From Begonia masoniana (taxonomy: Eukaryota; Streptophyta; Magnoliopsida; Cucurbitales; Begoniaceae), in the NCBI GenBank assembly GCA_022432975.1, contig CM039509.1:1667982-1731981 (forward strand): a DNA stretch of 64,000 nt. The letters run 5' to 3'. Every line of letters starts with the position of its first letter. Within the stretch, counting starts at the first letter, position 1. The position numbers and the translations under genes were made by a program. Positions 56,901 to 64,000 of this stretch are shown here, piece by piece. Below the pieces are notes generated by a model that was not told where the DNA came from, ran no database searches, and saw only the letters and a list, made by a program, of their open reading frames with translations.

Positions 56901-59425
56901 TAATATCTCATATTTGGATTATTATCTATTTAACAATCTTAAAAAGATATTTTAGGGAGTTTTACAGAATGTTTTAGGTAAGTTTATAAGAAGCTTGGAT
57001 ATTCATGCTGACCCAGCATTGACTCATCGCAGGACGCACGAATTCGTAATACTCTCGAAAAAAATGAGACACAGCAATGCAAAGACAGAATGTAAATTCG
57101 AACTCTTAGATACCCGTCACGTATTTGTACCAATATATTATTCATGTCGCATAAAAATGTGTTGACGATTCTTAGTTTTGAGTTCATTATAGTCCAAAAA
57201 TATCCCACCATTCTGGTCGCATCCAAAGCCTTAAAGATGGCTAACAAAAAACGTGTGCTTCACAAATTTATCATCCAGGCAAGAAACTTGTAAAACAATA
57301 TGAAATATGTGGTCTATCAAAATAATAAATCAATACCTGTCCCAAAGCTTGTAGGCAGAGTGCTCTAAGAACTCCTTCTGCTAGGTCGACAGGCAGATTT
57401 CTCCTACAACATATAGAGCGCAAAAAGAAATTAATCAGAATAGAAATTTAACAGAGGCTAAGTGTAATAATGACACAAGACTATCGAGAGAACTGCAACA
57501 CTTTCATCTAAAAACCTGATTTCAGCAGGTAAGTGTGGAAATACTTGTCTGACAGCACAATCTAGGTATCCTGCGGCCTTCAAGAAAATGTCGATCGATG
57601 ATCGTCTACTCTCTGTTATATAAGAAAAGAATGACACTTATAAAGGAGTGGTGAAGTTACTCGTAATTCAGGCAAATTCCACAAGCGAAAGTTTGAAGTA
57701 AGTAAATAAGCTCCCCAAAATGCATTTTCCACTGGTTTTAAAATTGATATATTTTCACACATCACTGAAATTCAAATCAACCTTCTAAAGGTATTCAATC
57801 AAACCTCATCATTGAACCTAAAAAACCCCTCAAAGTTGTATATAAGTACACATTCCCTCGTTCGTTACAAAGATTAAATAACATGTTTAAACATGGCACA
57901 CAATACACAGCAAAGAATACAATGTTAACACTAAGATAGAATTGTTAGCGCGCAAATCCACTCCCGTTAATCAGAAATCGAACTACAAATGGCCCAAAAC
58001 CAATAAAGTATTGACCAAAAAACGAAAAGCTCACAACACCATTCCATGTATAGAAAAATTAACACTTTAAATGCTAGTAATGGAGTGATCTCTGTATAGC
58101 GCTTGTATGAATATTGATACTTATGTTTCCTCCACTAAATTGACCTGAAAACTTATTGTAAGTCACTGCAAAAACTTATTCGCCACTAATTCAATGTGGC
58201 ACTATCCCCTCTAAGGATATTGATATTTATGTCTATCAATAAAATTGATCTGAAAGTTCTGATTAACTTTTCACCAAAACATCATTGACAAATAGATCAC
58301 ACACTCGAGACATGAACTCACTAGCAAACGTGTGCAAGTTTGAATTCCATGCCCACAGTTGCATTTATAAGTTGGTTCTATAAAGTTCCATATTGTAACA
58401 AAAGTCTCAACACTACTCCCAACTAATTCTCAGGCATAGGGAAAAAATGCAGATTTGGCTACTTAAAATAGAAAAAAAAAAAGGTCATAAAAATATTCAA
58501 ATAAACAGATGGGAAAAATAAAAAGACTCAAGGTAGACTTGCAGAATCTTTGGTGTTGCCTCTCAGTTTGTTGTTCTATGTGAGAACTAAATCTCAGATG
58601 GAAAAAAAAAAAAAAATCACTAGTACCTTCTGACACTCTTGGCTGATAACCATCGGCAGATGTTCTTGGAAGAAGTAATAAGTTGGCCTGTGAGAAAGAT
58701 AGCATAGCCATCAGGTGCAAAACTGACAACACTTCGTACCAAGCATTAGATATGGTGGTTTCCTGCAAAACAATCTCACTAAATCAAAGGAAATTCTTCC
58801 TTTTGCAAACAGTGTTTTGAGGGTATTTAAACAAAAGAAATGTAAAGTCGAAATAGAACCTCTGCATCATCCTCCTGATTAATCCAAGTAAACTGTACTT
58901 TGTGTTGAAGTTGGTTTCCTGAATCATAAAAACGAGTAATAAAAACTGAGCTTGTATAATGCAGCATTTTACAAGTGAAGTTTGCAAAATACTGATTTAC
59001 CATCTTTAACTAATCCTAAAAGAACTGGCAAATAATCTTCTAGAGCCAGCTGGAGATCAGCTAACGTCGAACCTCCTGCGGACAAAAACTATATCTGACT
59101 TATCATTCAAAAAGAAAGTAAGGAAATTAACTCTTTCAATTGTAAGAGAAATTTGGTTTTACTGCCCTGTACCATGTTGTGTAGCTGTTCTTCTTCGCGT
59201 TCTTGTGATTGTGGGACCCTCTTGCGCAGCCATTACAACAATACGAGTTCTTAAAGCTGATAGCCTTTCTACTAAATTCTTCGACAAATGATCGCCCAGT
59301 TGCAGCGAGAAATCACACGGTTTTGGAATTCTCAAACCCGGAACATAGACAGACACATCGCCAATATTTCCTGGTCTTTTCCTATTTCCTCCAGTATCTG
59401 CTGGCGTTGACACAAGGCATCCCAT
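53974..59425 (-). CDS. BROX-like BRO1-domain protein, with a frameshift in exon 9
   Basis: Eleven coding exons: 59425-59173, 59075-59001, 58918-58860, 58762-58627, 57612-57516, 57403-57337, 56663-56565, 56060-55971, 54754-54599, 54277-54176, 54094-53974. The start MGCLVSTPADTGGNRKRP has the MGC context for N-myristoylation and palmitoylation. Landmarks are DVSVYVPGLRIPKP, LSALRTRIVVMAAQEGPTIT, SNAWYEVLSVLHLMAMLSFS, GVLRALCLQALGQ, NGWGEKHLLFVKWKYVEAK, AAAYYYHGLILDEGNTEKSH and NPPLWGTMKYLSEKIPKDTS. This is the plant BROX/BRO1 family, tied to ESCRT-III and endosomal membranes; about 417 residues are expected. In exon 9 one extra base puts TGA right after KESKRTR. An upstream donor at 54633/54632 (CTAG|GTGAAG) would instead join exon 10 in frame and give about 406 residues. 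Genuine splicing or a sequencing error remain open. Confidence 0.9.
55280..55870 (+). other. Transposon-like insert in BROX intron 8
   Basis: This intron (55970-54755, 1.2 kb) is long for the gene. Its middle contains a plus-strand TATA-like TTATAAATAGAAGATGGGG (about 55361-55379) and an inverted CCCGGGAGCAGG/CCCTCCCGGG block near 55818, suggesting LTR-type or similar DNA. Ends and target duplication were not found. Confidence 0.35.
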
Positions 59426-59440
59426 ATCCCAAAACTCACT

Positions 59441-60737
59441 ATCTCTGCCCACCCAAATGAAGCAAAGTCAATTGCCTCTCAAATGGCAGGGAATCTATAC
59501 ATGGAAATAGATGGAAATTTGCATACAGACGAAGACTAGAGCACAAAGAACATTGACAGTCTCCCATGGAAGGTAAAACAACCAACAAAGATCAAGCAAT
59601 ACAGATGATTTAATAAATGTCTAACCAGAAAAGTAGTCGTCTTAAAGTTAATCACTAGAACTCTCCCGAAATACAGGGTTTGATAGATGGGAGAAGGAGA
59701 ACTAATTCCTTCTCTGGTGCTCAATATAAAATATCAATCGAACAAACAGCTTAAATTCTCAAAACTAGAACAGTTTTTATAAAAATGAAAGATAACCCAC
59801 CTTTGATTTAGTCAAATACTTTTAACAGATCGGGGAAAAATCCAGGAATTTCTACAGAAATAGTTCACAAAGAGGTTAGGGAAGAAGATTCAAGAGGAAA
59901 AGATAGAAGAATCACATGAAATGCATGAACCATGACAGTTGGCTTTTCGTACTTTTCTTTTGATTATTCATTAATCAAATGGTTTTTCTTTTCCATTGTG
60001 ACAACGAAACACGAAAAAAGGTACCGCCTGTGATTGCACACTGATTCAACTAAAAAGCTAGGAAATCACCCGTGTACTAGTACACGATCGAATTCAGAGT
60101 AAAAATTTGAGAAAATTGAGGAAATCTTGTCCAATTTGGGGAAGTAAAAACTTGGGAAGAGAAAACAGAAGTCAATTATAGTAAAAGAGAGGTAGGGACT
60201 TCAATCTTGTTGATGGAAAATCAGAAGTTTGACGAAAATTGGGAGCAAAGTGACTTCAATAGCTCAATTAAGCAACAATTAAATGAAAGCAAAGGCAAAA
60301 CCAAAAGCTAAAGAAAAAGCTACAGAAGAGATGAGTCTTATAAAAGGAAAACGGGAGACCAGACCAGACCAAAAATGGGATATGATCGCATGAAAAACCT
60401 TGTAAACATAAAAAATTTGGAGAAGCAATTTCCAATCGAAGCACTTACTTTCCGTTTTCCTGAGGTTTTTCTCGGCTACCAAACATAAGGGATCGAATTC
60501 ATAGCGAATAAGGAAAGGTCGAAACAATCAAACGGAGAGTACCCAGTAAAACCTCAATCAACAGACATTCAATTCGAAGACAAGAAATAATCATAATATA
60601 AAAAGTAGAATCCGAAGCTCAGAAAATCTTGGATTCGAAGAATGAATCACAGACAAGAGCTTCAGAACTCAGGAATTTAGGTAGCTTAAAATAATGGAGA
60701 AGAAATATCTGTGTGAGTGGGAGAGACCCAGAGGAAG
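59441..60737 (-). other. BROX 5' UTR region with probable leader intron(s)
   Basis: Upstream of the BROX start the minus strand shows an acceptor-like GGGTGGGCAG|AG at about 59446-59441, and no coding homology up to the promoter 1.3 kb away. One or more 5' UTR introns are therefore likely. Exon borders were not fixed. Confidence 0.45.
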
Positions 60738-60750
60738 GCTTATAAAAGGG
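60738..60750 (-). promoter_or_regulatory. TATA box, probable BROX promoter
   Basis: The minus strand reads CCCTTTTATAAGCC, followed at the right distance by a CT-rich, plant-like transcription start region (CTCTCCCACTCACACAG). It is the best core promoter candidate upstream of BROX. Confidence 0.5.
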
Positions 60751-60799
60751 TACTCGATTCTCTTTCTTAATCATGGATTTGGCTTTCTCTTCCATTCTT

Positions 60800-61657
60800 A
60801 GACAAAACAAAACTTCTTTACATTCTTACTGCTCTGGTTTTGTTTTAACCGAGGTTGACGACGACCCCTCGCCCCGTCCCTCATTTCTCTATTATGGAGT
60901 TTTTATTTTTATTTTTAATTTTAATATCTTATATTATAGTTAAATAAATCGTTAATTTATAGTATAAACTAAAGAATTGTTTTAAATGATACTTGGTTCT
61001 TTATGGTCTAACGTGATCTTAAAATCAAATTTTAACACTCTTTTAACTACCGTTCATATGCAAATTTATGAATGATGCTAGATTTAAAATCGATTCTACA
61101 CTTCATTAATTATAACAATTAATGAACGTCACGTCAGAAGATAAGATAAGAGTGTTTAAGTAGAAATTAAACCTACCATTACCCTTTAAAAGGGACTCTT
61201 AGGTGCATTTCTCAAAATCCTCCACTGCATCCAGGATCACAAGTGGAATGCTAAGTCGGGGTGAGAAGTCTTGAGGGGACAGAATAGTTAGTAGTACTAA
61301 ACAAGCGAGTCATTGGTCCTTTCACTTGTCTAAAAACAACACAAAGTAACTACACAAAGATAGCCGATAGACCATTCCATGAATCTGTGAGTCTAGTGTC
61401 ATTGCTTTAGAATCAACCTCTGCAACGTCACAATATAAAGGCATAATTGGCGTGATTTTTCTTAAATATAAGTCTAATGATCGCCTCGACCATGGATGGT
61501 CCAATGGTTGATCTGATGAGCCAGAGCCTATAGACTACAACTCGACAATTATATAATCATTGGATCAGACCCATATTTGACATGAGACTCAAAATTTTGA
61601 ATCATGCTGGCTTATTCTGGTCTAACAAAAATTGTTACTTTAAAATTTCTTCGAACG
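60800..61657. other. Intergenic, no gene seen
   Basis: AT-rich DNA with no recognised open frame; it ends where the truncated Cassandra LTR begins. Confidence 0.5.
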
Positions 61658-62760
61658 CTTATGTGGATTGGGTCGTACCCTAATATCCTTCCCTTACGGA
61701 TTTGTTTGGCGAAGACTTCTCAGTCGGTCACCCAACATGGTACTGCTCTCACCATAGCACTTTTAACTTCGTAGTTCTTATGGGATCCGTTGTCAATTGT
61801 GTTCCAAAATGCGTCTTATTTTACGACCTGATATTTGTCTATACTCGAGTCCGGGATTTGCCTACACTCAGCTTAGGTCCCAAGGTTTGTCCCTCAACCC
61901 GAGATTTTTCTCGCAGTCATGCTCATACGTATACATTTGGGTCATCACAATCACCACATTCGGGGCCCCACGTCATCGTTGGCCACATTTCATGTTGGTA
62001 CAAACTCTGATACCATTTGTAACGACCTAGTAAGATATTGTCTGTTCTTAGCCCAATATCCTCCCCTCACGGATTTGTTTGGCGATGACTTCCTAGTCGG
62101 TCACCCAACATGGTACTGCTCTCAGCGAAGCACTTTTAACTTCGGAATTTTTATGGAATCTGTTGTCAATTATGCTCCAAAATGCGTCTTAATTTACGAC
62201 TCGAGATTTGCTAATACTCGAGTCCGGGATTTGCCTACACTCGGCTTAGGTCTCGAGGTTTGCCCCTCAACCCAAGATTTGCCCCGCAGTCGTGCTCATA
62301 CATACACATTTGGGTCATTACAATCACCCCTCTCGGGGGCCCAACGTTCTAGTTGGCCACATTTTCGATTGAGTATAGGCTCTGATACTATTTGTAACGA
62401 CCCATTTTTTTCGTAAAATATTGTCCGCTCTTAGCCCAATGTCATTCCCTCACAAATTTGTTTGGCGAGGACTTCCCAGTTTGTCACCCAACATGATATT
62501 GCTCTCACCGGAGCACTTTTAACTTCGGAGTTCTTATAGGATCCGTTGCCAATTGTGCTTCAAAATGCTTTTCACTATCTTAGGAGGATTTTATTACATA
62601 TGTTTCATTTTCATATACCTCCCCAAGCGATGTGAGATTGTGACGACCCTTATACTCAAATCTGGAATTTGCCTACACTCGACTTAGATTCTGAGGTTTA
62701 TTCCTCAACCCGAGATTTACCCCACAATCGTGCTCATACGTACACATTCGGATCATCACA
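61658..62760 (-). mobile_element. Cassandra TRIM multimer (three LTRs, three 5S-like domains)
   Basis: LTRs at about 61658-61949 (left-truncated), 62018-62322 and 62393-62760 are separated by two short interiors with polypurine tract and PBS (62003-62015 and 62379-62390). Minus-strand 5S-like domains are at 61708-61792, 62082-62163 and 62465-62547. LTR-interior-LTR-interior-LTR is one unit more than a normal element and matches the arrangement at 23875-25015. The copies differ by many substitutions and indels. Confidence 0.9.
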
Positions 62761-64000
62761 TAAATCCTTGAAATTATGATTTTGAGCAATTGAAACACTT
62801 CGTGTCGTTTCTAAATCCATTAAAATCATCAAGCCGTGATTCAATATTTTGAGACATTGGGTGACCATGTAACATGAGTGAAGTTTATTCCCTTCCTAGC
62901 TCTATTTTTGTTTTAACCCACTTTAACTATGTGAGCTCACTCACTTACCTTTAATAGAACTTTATTTTATTTTATTTTTTAATTTAAAACTGATATTGTA
63001 CTGATTTATAGTATGAGTTATTTATTATTTAAAATGAATATTAAATTTAAAAAATATTTGGAAAATTATGTCGGAAACTCAATCAATATTTGGAAGAGTA
63101 AGTTATAACCGTTGAAAACGCGAGTCAGAACGACCAAACCGACCCAAAAACCTAACATAAATCGAGCAAAAACGGAAACCAAAAATCGAAAATAACCTTA
63201 CCCGTCCTTTCAAAAAATATATATCATAATTGAAACCAAAGTCTAAAAAGATTAATCAAATGACTATGAGTAATAATCGAAGCATGACCTCTCAGAATGT
63301 GAAATTTAAAGATAAAGCACAAACAAGAAGAAAATTCGACCATGACAAAATATCTCCCATAAACCGAACAACTACGACGATGTTTTTTAACCGTAATTTT
63401 TGCCAATTAGATCTTCTTTTATTTTAAATTACCCGAGAAAAATAAGTTCAAAACATATTTAAAATAAAAATTATGCGTCTTATTTCAAATATTTAATTTC
63501 GTTAGTGAGACGTTATATTATACATTCATAAATCATATCTAATACCGACCATTGACCAATTGCGTTGACCAAATGGCTGCTATGGAAATACGGAATGTTC
63601 TACTTGTTTGTGCATGTGGCTGCATTTTATGATTTATTGTCACGTTGGATCATACTAATTTATTATATGAAATAATCACTAATAAACGGTGACGTCTAAG
63701 TATACGGCACGGGTCGACATGCACAACGTGCAGTGTCCATCGTTTATGACTAGTCCTCGTCGACTATTTTATTCAACTAATTAGACAACAATTGTTTTGA
63801 TGAAGGCTAATCTTATCATAGTCCTAATTATTAGACAACAATTTTAATTCATCAATATAAAATTGCAATTTGCCATATGTTTGGCGGCCATGTTAATATT
63901 AATTATCGTTTTAGGATAATGTTTTAACTTACATAGTTATTGAATCAAATGAAAATTGTCACACTTGAAAAAAACAATATTATCGAATAATAATAATAAT
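62761..64000. other. AT-rich intergenic to window end, nothing recognised
   Basis: Short open frames only (for example 63230-63427), with no homology. No terminal repeats or RNA genes seen. Confidence 0.5.

Overview
This window is nuclear DNA of a eudicot plant. It is AT-rich, its genes have introns, and most of the sequence is transposon-derived. The protein-coding genes are all plant families: a CNGC19/20-type channel exon, an IDD14/15/16 zinc-finger factor, FEY, UPF0415/DUF1308, a RING-H2 protein and a BROX-like BRO1 protein. Cassandra TRIM elements carrying 5S rRNA-like sequence fit a land plant. I cannot name the family from sequence alone. Two 100-N assembly gaps lie at 1248-1347 and 41861-41960.

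Layout. 1-400: one exon of a CNGC19/20-like channel, with no further exons visible downstream. 419-13200: a retrotransposon belt holding LTR-like DNA with 40-bp tandem repeats, a minus-strand Copia LTR, a Copia-like solo LTR, a composite Copia element (6080-9699, target duplication GGGTT) whose pol has been replaced by foreign repeats, and an Athila-like gag relic. 15074-17322: the complete minus-strand IDD gene (3 coding exons, 431 aa) among GA/TC-rich tracts. 17.5-23.8 kb: intergenic AT-rich DNA with a 1-kb Mutator-like inverted-repeat element. 23.9-32.6 kb: Cassandra multimers and a nested stack, in which a decayed Copia carries a Cassandra solo LTR, a 2-kb gypsy-like solo LTR and a complete Cassandra element. 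36.2-40.1 kb: a decayed hAT transposon. 41.3-41.9 kb: about 200-bp tandem repeats running into the second gap.

43.4-60.8 kb is the gene-rich part: the 3' half of FEY (+), then UPF0415/DUF1308 (-), a RING-H2 gene (-) and BROX (-). FEY converges with the UPF0415 gene. Two of these genes (UPF0415 and BROX) each contain a single-base frameshift relative to their families. In BROX the shift lies beside a consensus splice donor that would restore the frame. The last 2.4 kb holds another three-LTR Cassandra array.

The most unusual object is a young, structurally complete non-autonomous LTR retrotransposon in a FEY intron (44596-46759). Its LTRs differ at 1 of 319 positions and it has perfect GTATA target duplications. 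Its single long ORF joins a gypsy-like Gag N-terminus, a segment closely resembling the IQ-motif neck of plant class XI myosins, and a C-terminal chromodomain-like region. It has no protease, reverse transcriptase or integrase. I read it as a retroelement that captured part of a host myosin gene.
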